Shown here one piece after another: positions 1 to 5,897 of a stretch of DNA of 5,897 nt. Position 1 is the first letter of the stretch. Each line of letters opens with the position of its first letter. The stretch comes from an uncultured Porphyromonadaceae bacterium (GTDB taxonomy: Bacteria; Bacteroidota; Bacteroidia; Bacteroidales; Muribaculaceae). Location of the stretch: assembly GCA_947175715.1 (NCBI GenBank), contig CAMWOD010000088.1:1-5897 (forward strand), given 5' to 3'. The notes under the pieces were generated by a model. It made no database searches. It saw nothing but the letters and a program-made list of their open reading frames with translations, and was not told where the DNA came from. Made by a program: the position numbers and the translations under genes.

Positions 1-400
1 GCGAGCTATTGTGACACTGCAGAGCGACTTCTTCCGCACGGGCGACCGTACTGATCTTCACCCTATGATATTAAAGGACGTATCACAACTCACTGGACTT
101 GACGCGTCGGTGGTTTCGCGTGCTACGGCATCTAAATATGTGATGACACCCTACGGCACATTTCCACTGAAATTCTTCTTCAACGAGCGCCCTAAAGAGA
201 GTGACCCCGACACCACCTCACACATTATCGAGCAAAGTATCCGCAAAGTGATTGACGGCGAAAACAAGCATCGTCCACTCAGCGACGAAGCCATCACGGA
301 AATATTGAATAAACAGGGGCTTGATATGGCGCGGCGTACTGTGGCAAAATATCGAGAGCGCATGAATATACCGGTGGCCCGATTAAGACGTACAATTTAA
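1..400 (+). CDS. rpoN: RNA polymerase sigma-54 factor RpoN, C-terminal part (5' truncated by window edge)
   Basis: This is the last 132 residues of sigma-54, the alternative sigma factor that recognises -24/-12 promoters and needs an AAA+ activator to open DNA. The frame is open to the left edge (first full codon at base 2), so the GTG at 11 is an internal codon, not the start. Visible are the helix-turn-helix region (L-K-D-V-S-Q-L-T-G-L-D, then S-V-V-S-R-A) and the conserved K-Y-V..T-P-Y-G-T-F-P-L-K-F-F-F segment. The diagnostic RpoN box ARRTVAKYRE is at bases 329-358, identical to my recollection of the E. coli box; it contacts the -24 element. The protein ends about a dozen residues after the box, normal for the family. 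TAA at 398-400. The next gene begins 26 bp later on the same strand. Identification is very secure; the N-terminal activator- and core-binding regions are outside the window. Confidence 0.97.
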   Translation, partial: RAIVTLQSDFFRTGDRTDLHPMILKDVSQLTGLDASVVSRATASKYVMTPYGTFPLKFFFNERPKESDPDTTSHIIEQSIRKVIDGENKHRPLSDEAITEILNKQGLDMARRTVAKYRERMNIPVARLRRTI

Positions 401-426
401 GTGTAAAAGTAACGATTAAGAATATT

Positions 427-1251
427 ATGTCAAACGAGATCCTGCAAAATAATACACCACAAGAGTCTGAGGTACAGTCTGAGATAATGCAGGCCGACAT
501 TAAGACTCCAGGAGAAGAAATGATTCAGGAAGAGAAAAAAGAACTTGCTCCAGTGGAAATCAACACCGAAGCAGTGGGGACGGTTGCAGTGAAGCCTGCA
601 GTCTCGCCACTCGACTCAATTGTGAATGCGAGCGCACGTATTATATCGATACTGTTCAGCCCCATGTTCATCCCCACTTACGCTATTCTGCTGGCATTTC
701 AGGTGACAGTGCTGCATTATGTGCAGCCCGAGGTGCAGTGGCTCACGCTGTTGGTGACACTGGCTCTCACTGGATTCGTGCCCATGGTGGTGATCATGCT
801 GCTTTACGGAATGAAAATTGTGACATCCACGAGCCTTGAGCGACGCAAGGAGCGCATTATACCTTACTCAGCTGCTTTTTTGGGATATTGTGGTTGTGCG
901 CTGTATCTCAATAGTGTACATGCTCCGTCGTGGTTGTGGCTCTTTGTGGCAGCAGGCGCTGTGGCGCTGTTAATAGTGGATGTGGTGAACCTGTGGTGGA
1001 AAATCAGCGCGCACGCTGCTGCCATGGGTGGTTTTATCGGTTTCACATTCTTTATTATAAAGTATGGGCAATCGATGATCGACCTTACCCACTTCGCCAT
1101 GCTCACGATAATTGTCGCAGGCCTGGTGTGCACGTCGAGGCTAATACTCAACCGTCACACCCTGTGGCAGATTGCCGCAGGATTGGTGGTGGGGTTTGCC
1201 TCGGTAATGCTGCTTACCTCAATGTCGGGCGTAGAAGAAATTCTAAAATAA
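427..1251 (+). CDS. Multi-pass membrane protein, divergent PAP2-like phosphatase family
   Basis: A 274-residue integral membrane protein. Residues 1-60 are hydrophilic and rich in Glu and Gln, probably a disordered cytoplasmic tail with no signal peptide. From about residue 71 there are six or seven hydrophobic segments (roughly 71-99, 104-127, 148-163, 168-188, 197-211, 222-235, 248-263). Traces of the three PAP2 motifs are visible in order: a basic cluster ending in Pro (R139-R-K-E-R-I-I-P146), I-S-A-H with H196 where the family has P-S-G-H, and S237-R238 followed by H244 at the SRx5H spacing. The relay Asp normally four residues after that His is Gln (Q248). Known PAP2 enzymes remove phosphate from lipid phosphates such as undecaprenyl diphosphate; whether this one is catalytic is open. 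It sits 26 bp after rpoN and 6 bp before purE. The ATG at 427 is the only sensible start; there is no clear Shine-Dalgarno. The membrane call is firm, the family call moderate. Confidence 0.75.
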   Translation: MSNEILQNNTPQESEVQSEIMQADIKTPGEEMIQEEKKELAPVEINTEAVGTVAVKPAVSPLDSIVNASARIISILFSPMFIPTYAILLAFQVTVLHYVQPEVQWLTLLVTLALTGFVPMVVIMLLYGMKIVTSTSLERRKERIIPYSAAFLGYCGCALYLNSVHAPSWLWLFVAAGAVALLIVDVVNLWWKISAHAAAMGGFIGFTFFIIKYGQSMIDLTHFAMLTIIVAGLVCTSRLILNRHTLWQIAAGLVVGFASVMLLTSMSGVEEILK

Positions 1252-1257
1252 AATGAT

Positions 1258-1761
1258 ATGACTCCTTTAGTAAGTATAATAATGGGTAGCACAAGCGACC
1301 TGCCCATACTGAGAAAAGCCGCCGCTTTTCTCGACGAGATGGAAATACCATTTGAGATGAACGCTCTTTCGGCTCATCGCACCCCTGCTGAGGTCGAGAA
1401 GTTTTCGCGCGAGGCGGCTGGCCGCGGGCTGAAGGTGATAATCGCCGCAGCCGGCATGGCCGCGGCGCTGCCTGGTGTTATCGCTGCCATGACTACGGTG
1501 CCTGTGATCGGTGTGCCCATCAATTCCACGCTCGAAGGGCGCGATGCCCTCCTGTCTATTGTGCAGATGCCTCCGGGCATCGCAGTTGCTACCGTGGGCA
1601 TCAATGGCGGTCTTAACGCAGCGATACTGGCCACTCAGATTCTCGCTCTGAACGATGAGGGTGTCGCCACACGTTTTGCTGAATATCGTGAAAGTCTGTC
1701 GGCCAAGATTGTTAAGGCCAACGAGGAGCTTAACAAGGAACAATATCGCTTCAAAGTATGA
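1258..1761 (+). CDS. purE: N5-carboxyaminoimidazole ribonucleotide mutase PurE (class I)
   Basis: A 167-residue cytosolic enzyme of de novo purine synthesis. Class I PurE rearranges N5-CAIR, made by PurK, into CAIR; purK is not in this window. Length is typical of a single-domain PurE, with no PurK fusion. Visible motifs are the phosphate-binding loop MGSTSD (residues 9-14), SAHRTP (38-43, catalytic H40), the AGMAAALPGVIAA segment (65 onward), PVIGVP, and SIVQMP with the following P-G-I-A-V-A-T-V. The second conserved His of E. coli PurE (AAHLPG) is Ala here (A70). The start at 1258 lies 6 bp after the upstream stop and gives the standard N-terminus, with the glycine loop at residue 9. The stop overlaps the ispG start as ATGA, so the two are probably translationally coupled. 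Very secure identification. Confidence 0.96.
   Translation: MTPLVSIIMGSTSDLPILRKAAAFLDEMEIPFEMNALSAHRTPAEVEKFSREAAGRGLKVIIAAAGMAAALPGVIAAMTTVPVIGVPINSTLEGRDALLSIVQMPPGIAVATVGINGGLNAAILATQILALNDEGVATRFAEYRESLSAKIVKANEELNKEQYRFKV
1758..1761 (+). other. ATGA start/stop overlap joining purE and ispG
   Basis: The ispG ATG (1758-1760) shares bases with the purE TGA (1759-1761). Such overlaps commonly allow terminating ribosomes to restart on the next gene. There is no strong Shine-Dalgarno close to the ATG (the nearest purine run, AAGGAA at 1735-1740, is too far away), which fits start by coupling. Coupling itself is inferred. Confidence 0.85.
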
Positions 1762-3413
1762 GTTTCGATTACCAACGTCGCCGATCATCGGTAGTTGAAA
1801 TCGGCAACACCCCATTGGGCGGTGACAATCCGATACGCCTTCAGTCGATGACCAATACGTCGACAATGGACACAGCTGGTTCGGTGGAACAATGCATTGA
1901 AATTGCGGCTGCCGGCGCCGACTATGTGCGACTTACGGCTCAGGGTGAGCGTGAGGCGCACAATATGGGTGAGATACGCCGCCAACTCAGGGAGCGAGGT
2001 GTCTCGGTGCCTCTTGTGGCCGATATTCATTTCAATCCTAAGGCAGCCTTCGCAGCAGCAACCGAGGTTGAGAAGGTGCGCATCAATCCCGGTAATTTCG
2101 TTGATCCGGGGCGTACTTTCCGCAAAATTGAGTACACCGACGAGGAATACGCCCAAGAGCTGACTCGAATAGAAAAAGCCCTGGTGCCCTTCTACGAGCT
2201 ATGCCGTGAACACAATACCGCGGTACGCATCGGTGTAAACCACGGCTCACTTTCCGATCGCATCATGAGCCGTTACGGCGACACGCCCGCTGGAATGGTT
2301 GAGAGTGCGATGGAGTTTCTCAGAGTTGCCCGAAAAATTGGCTTCAACGACATTGTAATATCCATCAAGGCATCCAATACTGTAATCATGGTCGAGACAG
2401 TGCGCCGCTTGGTCAAGGCTATGGATGCCGAGGATATGCACTTCCCTCTTCACCTTGGAGTTACCGAAGCAGGCGACGGGGAGGACGGACGCGTTAAATC
2501 AGCTGTAGGCATAGGAACACTACTTGTCGAAGGGATTGGTGATACTATACGTGTGTCACTCAGCGAAAATCCTGCAAATGAAATTCCAGTGGCGGCTGCC
2601 CTGGTGGAATACATCACCTCGCGAGCCGGCCATGAACATATAGAGGGTGTGATAGCACCTTGTTTCAATCCCATCAACCCGCAACGCCGCAAGACCACCA
2701 TCTGCGGCGTGATCGGAGGTGACAATCCCGTCGCTGTAGTGGATGTGGATAGTGGTGCAGAGTACACTCCGGGTTTTCGTCCCGATGTTTTTGCTACCGA
2801 CAGTGATATGAAAAACTCAGTTGGCGTAAGGTATATCAAGTCTGACCATATAAATGCGCCTGCGGCAATTGCAGCTGAGATTCATCGCATGTGGAGTGAG
2901 GGTGATACACGTCCGGTTGTTGCCGTAATGAGCTATCATGGTATGCCCTATGAGGATGTGGCTCTAAGAGCAGCCGCCGATTTTGGCAAGTTGCTTATCG
3001 ATCGACTTGTAGACGGTATTATGATAGATGCACCCCAACTCACTCCAGCACAACGAGCTTCGTTGGCGTTCAGGATTTTGCAAGCGGCACGCCAGCGGTT
3101 TACACGCACTGAGTACATAGCCTGCCCGGGGTGCGGACGAACACTCTTCGACCTGCAGTCAACCCTCGCTAAGGTGAAGGAAGCCACCGAGCACCTTAAG
3201 GGGCTGAAAATCGGAGTGATGGGATGCGTGGTAAATGGACCGGGTGAAATGGCCGATGCTGATTTTGGCTATGTAGGTGCTGGTGTGGGCAATGTGAGTT
3301 TGTATCGCGGTAAGGAGTGTGTGAAGAAGAATCTCCCAGCCGATACTGCCCTCCCTGAGCTCATTCAACTTATTAAAGACTCTGGTCGATGGACCGAACC
3401 TGATCAGCATTAA
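1758..3413 (+). CDS. ispG: (E)-4-hydroxy-3-methylbut-2-enyl-diphosphate synthase IspG (GcpE), long form with internal domain
   Basis: A 551-residue iron-sulfur enzyme of the MEP isoprenoid pathway. It converts 2-C-methyl-D-erythritol 2,4-cyclodiphosphate to HMBPP, using electrons from flavodoxin or ferredoxin. The N-terminal TIM barrel shows R-L-Q-S-M-T-N-T, V-P-L-V-A-D-I-H-F, R-I-N-P-G-N, R-I-G-V-N-H-G-S-L-S, S-I-K-A-S-N and L-G-V-T-E-A-G. The C-terminal cluster domain has C456-P-G-C459 and G-C490-V-V-N-G-P-G-E497: three Cys plus a Glu, the ligands of its [4Fe-4S] cluster. Between them, roughly residues 285-445, lies the extra domain (A*) seen in plants, Chlamydiae and Bacteroidetes but absent from the ~370-residue E. 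coli enzyme. As I recall, other Bacteroidetes versions are about 600 residues or more, so this insert seems short. The reading frame is intact. It overlaps purE by 4 bp and precedes the peptidase gene by 6 bp. Confidence 0.97.
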   Translation: MSFDYQRRRSSVVEIGNTPLGGDNPIRLQSMTNTSTMDTAGSVEQCIEIAAAGADYVRLTAQGEREAHNMGEIRRQLRERGVSVPLVADIHFNPKAAFAAATEVEKVRINPGNFVDPGRTFRKIEYTDEEYAQELTRIEKALVPFYELCREHNTAVRIGVNHGSLSDRIMSRYGDTPAGMVESAMEFLRVARKIGFNDIVISIKASNTVIMVETVRRLVKAMDAEDMHFPLHLGVTEAGDGEDGRVKSAVGIGTLLVEGIGDTIRVSLSENPANEIPVAAALVEYITSRAGHEHIEGVIAPCFNPINPQRRKTTICGVIGGDNPVAVVDVDSGAEYTPGFRPDVFATDSDMKNSVGVRYIKSDHINAPAAIAAEIHRMWSEGDTRPVVAVMSYHGMPYEDVALRAAADFGKLLIDRLVDGIMIDAPQLTPAQRASLAFRILQAARQRFTRTEYIACPGCGRTLFDLQSTLAKVKEATEHLKGLKIGVMGCVVNGPGEMADADFGYVGAGVGNVSLYRGKECVKKNLPADTALPELIQLIKDSGRWTEPDQH

Positions 3414-3419
3414 CTGTTA

Positions 3420-4646
3420 ATGGATTCACAGCCAATATATTTCACGCTCCAAAACGGACAAAGGTGTGTTCACATTCCATCGCGTGGCAATGTGGAGTAT
3501 TGCTGCGTGGTAATCGGTGCGGGCAGTCGTGATGAGTCGCCCGCTGATTACGGGCTTGCCCACTTTGTGGAGCATACCATTTTCAAGGGCACAGCTACCC
3601 GACGTTCCTACCACATCATCAATCGTATGGAGGCTGTCGGTGGCGAACTCAACGCTTACACTACTAAGGAGGAGACAGCGGTATATACCGTGGCTCCTGC
3701 CGGACACATCGAACGCTCAGCCGAATTGCTGTCAGATCTCATCTATAACTCGGTTTTTCCCACTGACGAGTTAAATCGTGAGCGTGAGGTTGTGGCCGAC
3801 GAAATCGACAGCTACCTTGATTCGCCGGCCGATGCCGTGTTTGACGATTTCGACGAACTGATGTTCGCGGGCTCATCGATGGCGCATAATATACTTGGTA
3901 ATATTAATACGTTACGCACATTTACTTCAAGTGATTGTCGACGATGGCTTGATACATATTATTATCCTGCCAACATGGTGGTGTGCTATTCCGGGCGTGA
4001 GAATCAAGCCAAAGTAGAGCGCATATTGTCGCGATATTTTGGAGGGAGCGAGCGCCTGGGCAATAATGCTCGCAACGTGCGCGGTGGTGAGATTAAAACA
4101 GTCGACAAGTTTTCGCTGATGCGCAATATTGATGCGCATCAAGCTCACACCGTGCTGGGTGCGAGGGTGGGTGGTATGTTCAGCACCGATCGGCATGCCT
4201 TGGCGTTGCTGACTAATATTTTGGGTGGTCCTGGTATGAACAGCCGTCTTAATGTGGCGCTGCGCGAGAAGCGAGGATTGGTCTACACCGTTGAAGCTTC
4301 GTCGGCGCTATTGACCGACGTTGGGTTGTTCACGATATACTTCGGATGCGATCATAACGATGTGGAGCGTTGCAGTGGTTTGGCCATGAAGGAGATAGCT
4401 CAGCTTGCCGCAAATCCTCTCAAATCACAGGCACTGGCTCGTGCGAAACGGCAGTACGTAGGGCAGCTTATTGTGGCGGCTGATAATGCCGAACAGACTG
4501 CTTTGTCGGTTGCCCGTGCCACGCTTTACCGAGGACATGCTTCCACCACTGCTGAGATTGCTGCCGCTATAGAGTCGGTTACGTCAGCCTCTCTGTGCGA
4601 TCTTGCTTCATCGCTCTTGCCGATTTCGCAGTTGACCCTCAGTTGA
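3420..4646 (+). CDS. M16 family zinc metallopeptidase (insulinase/processing-peptidase type, single ~45 kDa unit)
   Basis: A 408-residue member of peptidase family M16, close in layout to the bacterial YmxG/PqqF-like and mitochondrial processing peptidase beta type. The inverted zinc motif HxxEH is complete (H48-F-V-E51-H52), and the third ligand fits E128 in the E-R-E-V-V-A-D-E segment, 75 residues after H52 as the family requires. The C-terminal half has the G-G-P-G-M-N-S-R-L segment and the R/Y substrate-binding pair (R282 and Y289 in R-E-K-R-G-L-V-Y). The chain therefore carries both halves of an active clamshell, though the family usually works as dimers. There is no signal peptide or lipobox, so it is probably cytosolic; its substrate is unknown. 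The ATG at 3420 is 6 bp after the ispG stop, without a Shine-Dalgarno. It is the last gene of the plus-strand cluster. Family call secure, role unknown. Confidence 0.93.
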   Translation: MDSQPIYFTLQNGQRCVHIPSRGNVEYCCVVIGAGSRDESPADYGLAHFVEHTIFKGTATRRSYHIINRMEAVGGELNAYTTKEETAVYTVAPAGHIERSAELLSDLIYNSVFPTDELNREREVVADEIDSYLDSPADAVFDDFDELMFAGSSMAHNILGNINTLRTFTSSDCRRWLDTYYYPANMVVCYSGRENQAKVERILSRYFGGSERLGNNARNVRGGEIKTVDKFSLMRNIDAHQAHTVLGARVGGMFSTDRHALALLTNILGGPGMNSRLNVALREKRGLVYTVEASSALLTDVGLFTIYFGCDHNDVERCSGLAMKEIAQLAANPLKSQALARAKRQYVGQLIVAADNAEQTALSVARATLYRGHASTTAEIAAAIESVTSASLCDLASSLLPISQLTLS

Positions 4647-4672
4647 TTACAAATCTTGGGGGATAAGTTGGT
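4647..4672 (+). other. 26-bp convergent gap between the two operons
   Basis: The plus-strand peptidase stops at 4646 and the minus-strand nucleotidyltransferase stops at 4673. The gap contains no GC-rich hairpin or T-run that I can recognise as an intrinsic terminator in either direction. Transcripts may therefore overlap at their 3' ends or end by another mechanism; this is inference from absence. Confidence 0.6.
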
Positions 4673-5422
4673 CTAATTGTTGCCGAACATAGCTGCTGCT
4701 TGTGCAAGAGTTTCGGGCTTGCCGATGTCGAGCCAGCGGTACGAGTCGCTTGAAGGATTATATCCCCGAATGTCGATGGTTGACGCTGATGTGGCGTAGA
4801 AAGGTGTAATGGAGAATTTTTTGATTTCTCCGTCGCCATTCCACTTTTCGAGATATGAGAATATGGATGGACTTAACACATGAATCCCACCGAAGGCCAA
4901 AGCCTGAAAAGCGTTGACATCGATTACCTCGGGTATTGTCTCGCCGGTTTTACGATTCTCCCATCCGTGCATTTTCATGTTATTGTCGAAGAGGAGGTAG
5001 CGAGATGTGTTGCGCTCCGCTACCAGTAGGGTGGCATCAGCTCCAGTTCTGACGTGCTCATCCATCATTTCTCCGAGGTCGAGATCGGTCATTATATCGG
5101 CATTGTGTACCAGGAATGGGTCGTCGCCGTCGAGCCACTTGCGTGCCTTGAGTATACCACCTCCCGTATCAAGCAGTTCGTCAGATTCATCACTCACATG
5201 TATCGTGATTCCGAAATCATCGTTTACTTCAAGAAAGGATTTAATCATTGGTGCTAAATGATGCACATTCACCACAATATCCTCAATGCCGGCGTTGATC
5301 ATACGTAAGATGACATGCTCAAGCATGGGTGTGCCGCAGACTTCCACTAAGGCTTTTGGTCGGTCGTCGGTGAGTGGACGCAAGCGTGTGCCCATGCCGG
5401 CCGCAAAAATCATTCCTTTCAT
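4673..5422 (-). CDS. Sugar-1-phosphate nucleotidyltransferase, MurU-like
   Basis: A 249-residue single-domain NTP_transferase (GT-A-like Rossmann) enzyme that joins a sugar 1-phosphate to a nucleotide, releasing pyrophosphate. The signature is at the N-terminus: A7-A-G-M-G-T-R-L-R-P-L-T-D-D-R-P-K23-A-L, with K23 the usual phosphate-contacting Lys. Next come V-N-V-H-H-L (51-56), L-L-D-T-G-G-G-I-L-K (83-92) and the metal-binding Asp in H-N-A-D109, with W-L-D-I-G-K-P-E near the end. There is no C-terminal left-handed helix acyltransferase domain, so it is not a full GlmU. The short length and the VNxHHL and DTGGG segments resemble MurU, the MurNAc-1-phosphate uridylyltransferase of cell-wall recycling. 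Mannose-1-phosphate or heptose-1-phosphate guanylyltransferase remain alternatives. It lies 10 bp downstream of the RapZ-domain gene and is probably co-transcribed, which supports a cell-wall sugar role. The family is firm; the substrate is inferred. Confidence 0.88.
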   Translation of the reverse strand: MKGMIFAAGMGTRLRPLTDDRPKALVEVCGTPMLEHVILRMINAGIEDIVVNVHHLAPMIKSFLEVNDDFGITIHVSDESDELLDTGGGILKARKWLDGDDPFLVHNADIMTDLDLGEMMDEHVRTGADATLLVAERNTSRYLLFDNNMKMHGWENRKTGETIPEVIDVNAFQALAFGGIHVLSPSIFSYLEKWNGDGEIKKFSITPFYATSASTIDIRGYNPSSDSYRWLDIGKPETLAQAAAMFGNN

Positions 5423-5432
5423 CTTGCCAGGC

Positions 5433-5897
5433 TTAAATCGGTTTTAGTGTCTGCTCGATATTTTGCTCTCGGTGAACGAGTTCCACCTTTATATTGAACT
5501 TCTTGTTTAAATGTTCGGCAAGGTGCTGTGCGCAGTAAACCGAGCGGTGTTGTCCGCCTGTGCAGCCGAATGAAACCATAAGGTTGGAAAACCCTCGCTC
5601 CATATATCGTTTCACCGATGCATCAACAAGCTCGGTGGCATGTTGGAGGAAAGGTGTGATTTCACCATCCTCCTCAAGGAATGTTATCACCTCCTTGTCA
5701 AGGCCGGTGAAAGGTTTGTAACGCTCATATTTGCCGGGGTTGTTGACGGCGCGGCAGTCGAATACGAATCCACCCCCATTGCCTGTGGGATCGTTGGGAA
5801 TACCTTTCTTGTAGGCGAAGCTCGTTACCGTGACGGTGAGGGCGCGTTTCTCCGGGCCGTCGGCAACCTCCTTAAGATTGCACAGGTCGGATAATAG
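5433..5897 (-). CDS. RapZ C-terminal-domain protein, partial (probable C-terminus of a kinase-RapZ fusion)
   Basis: The frame is open from the right window edge (base 5897) to TAA at 5433-5435, giving 154 visible residues; the N-terminus is missing. The GTG at 5690 is an internal Val codon, because the family match continues well upstream of it. Visible motifs are S-F-A-Y-K-K-G-I-P, G-G-F-V-F-D-C-R, N-N-P-G-K-Y, T-G-L-D, and the hallmark GCTGGQHRS (bases 5541-5567), followed by E-L-V-H-R-E. These match the C-terminal domain of RapZ, which in E. coli senses glucosamine-6-phosphate and controls GlmS through small RNAs. Here the E. coli basic RNA-binding tail (K-R-K) is absent. From memory, Bacteroidetes homologues carry an aminoglycoside-phosphotransferase-like kinase in front of this domain in place of the P-loop half of RapZ; that part cannot be seen. 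The MurU-like gene follows after 10 bp. Confidence 0.88.
   Translation of the reverse strand, partial: LLSDLCNLKEVADGPEKRALTVTVTSFAYKKGIPNDPTGNGGGFVFDCRAVNNPGKYERYKPFTGLDKEVITFLEEDGEITPFLQHATELVDASVKRYMERGFSNLMVSFGCTGGQHRSVYCAQHLAEHLNKKFNIKVELVHREQNIEQTLKPI

Noticed and set aside
11..400. A 129-residue protein starting at the GTG at 11.
   Set aside because: The frame continues to the left edge and the content is the C-terminus of RpoN, so it is a window truncation and not a short gene.
401..426. Possible promoter between rpoN and the PAP2-like gene.
   Set aside because: The AT-rich 26 bp have no TAnnTTTG-type -7 element or matching -33 box of Bacteroidetes, and the spacing fits an operon.
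930..1256. A 108-codon plus-strand frame inside the PAP2-like gene.
   Set aside because: It lies in another frame of a convincing membrane protein and is rich in Cys, Arg and Gly without any domain; it ends near the purE start only by chance.
1267..1866. A 199-codon minus-strand open frame lying opposite purE and the start of ispG.
   Set aside because: It is antisense to well-conserved purE and has a composition (many Cys, His, Arg and Ser) typical of a shadow frame, with no recognisable motif.
5433..5690. A stand-alone 85-residue minus-strand protein starting at the GTG at 5690.
   Set aside because: The same frame stays open to base 5897 and encodes conserved RapZ-domain motifs upstream (S-F-x-Y-K-K-G-I-P, F-V-F-D-C-R), so the GTG is internal.
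5640..5894. An 84-codon plus-strand frame near the right edge.
   Set aside because: It is antisense to the RapZ-type domain, whose family motifs continue in frame through this whole stretch on the minus strand.

Overview
The window looks like a chromosomal housekeeping segment from a member of the Bacteroidales. The reasons are the gene order (rpoN, a PAP2-like membrane protein, purE, ispG), the long plant/Chlamydia/Bacteroidetes type of IspG with an internal extra domain, a RapZ-type C-terminal domain beside a sugar-1-phosphate nucleotidyltransferase, and the absence of recognisable Shine-Dalgarno sequences before any of the five visible start codons. Base composition is balanced (about 50% GC by eye) and looks uniform, with no sign of mobile DNA, CRISPR, tRNA or rRNA. 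The family or genus cannot be fixed from the sequence alone.

Layout, plus strand (1-4646): the 3' end of rpoN (sigma-54), a multi-pass membrane protein resembling a divergent PAP2 phosphatase, purE, ispG, and a single-unit M16 zinc peptidase. The spacings are 26 bp, 6 bp, a 4-bp ATGA overlap, and 6 bp, so the five genes are probably one transcription unit; I see no convincing internal promoter or terminator. Layout, minus strand (5897 down to 4673): the 3' part of a gene ending in a RapZ-type C-terminal domain, then 10 bp later a MurU-like nucleotidyltransferase. The two units converge with only 26 bp between stop codons. No stretch over 300 bases lacks a gene.

How the genes work together: the plus-strand cluster combines purine synthesis (PurE), the penultimate MEP-pathway step of isoprenoid synthesis (IspG), a membrane protein of a fold that often handles isoprenoid or lipid phosphates, and a peptidase. 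It looks like a co-expressed housekeeping cluster more than one pathway. The minus-strand pair is more suggestive. In Bacteroidetes the RapZ-type domain is, as I recall, usually fused behind an aminoglycoside-phosphotransferase-like kinase. An APH-like sugar kinase (AmgK) plus a nucleotidyltransferase (MurU) forms the peptidoglycan-recycling route to UDP-MurNAc known from Pseudomonas. If the unseen N-terminus is such a kinase, this locus would join cell-wall sugar salvage to an amino-sugar-sensing module. That is the most interesting lead here, but the kinase part lies outside the window.
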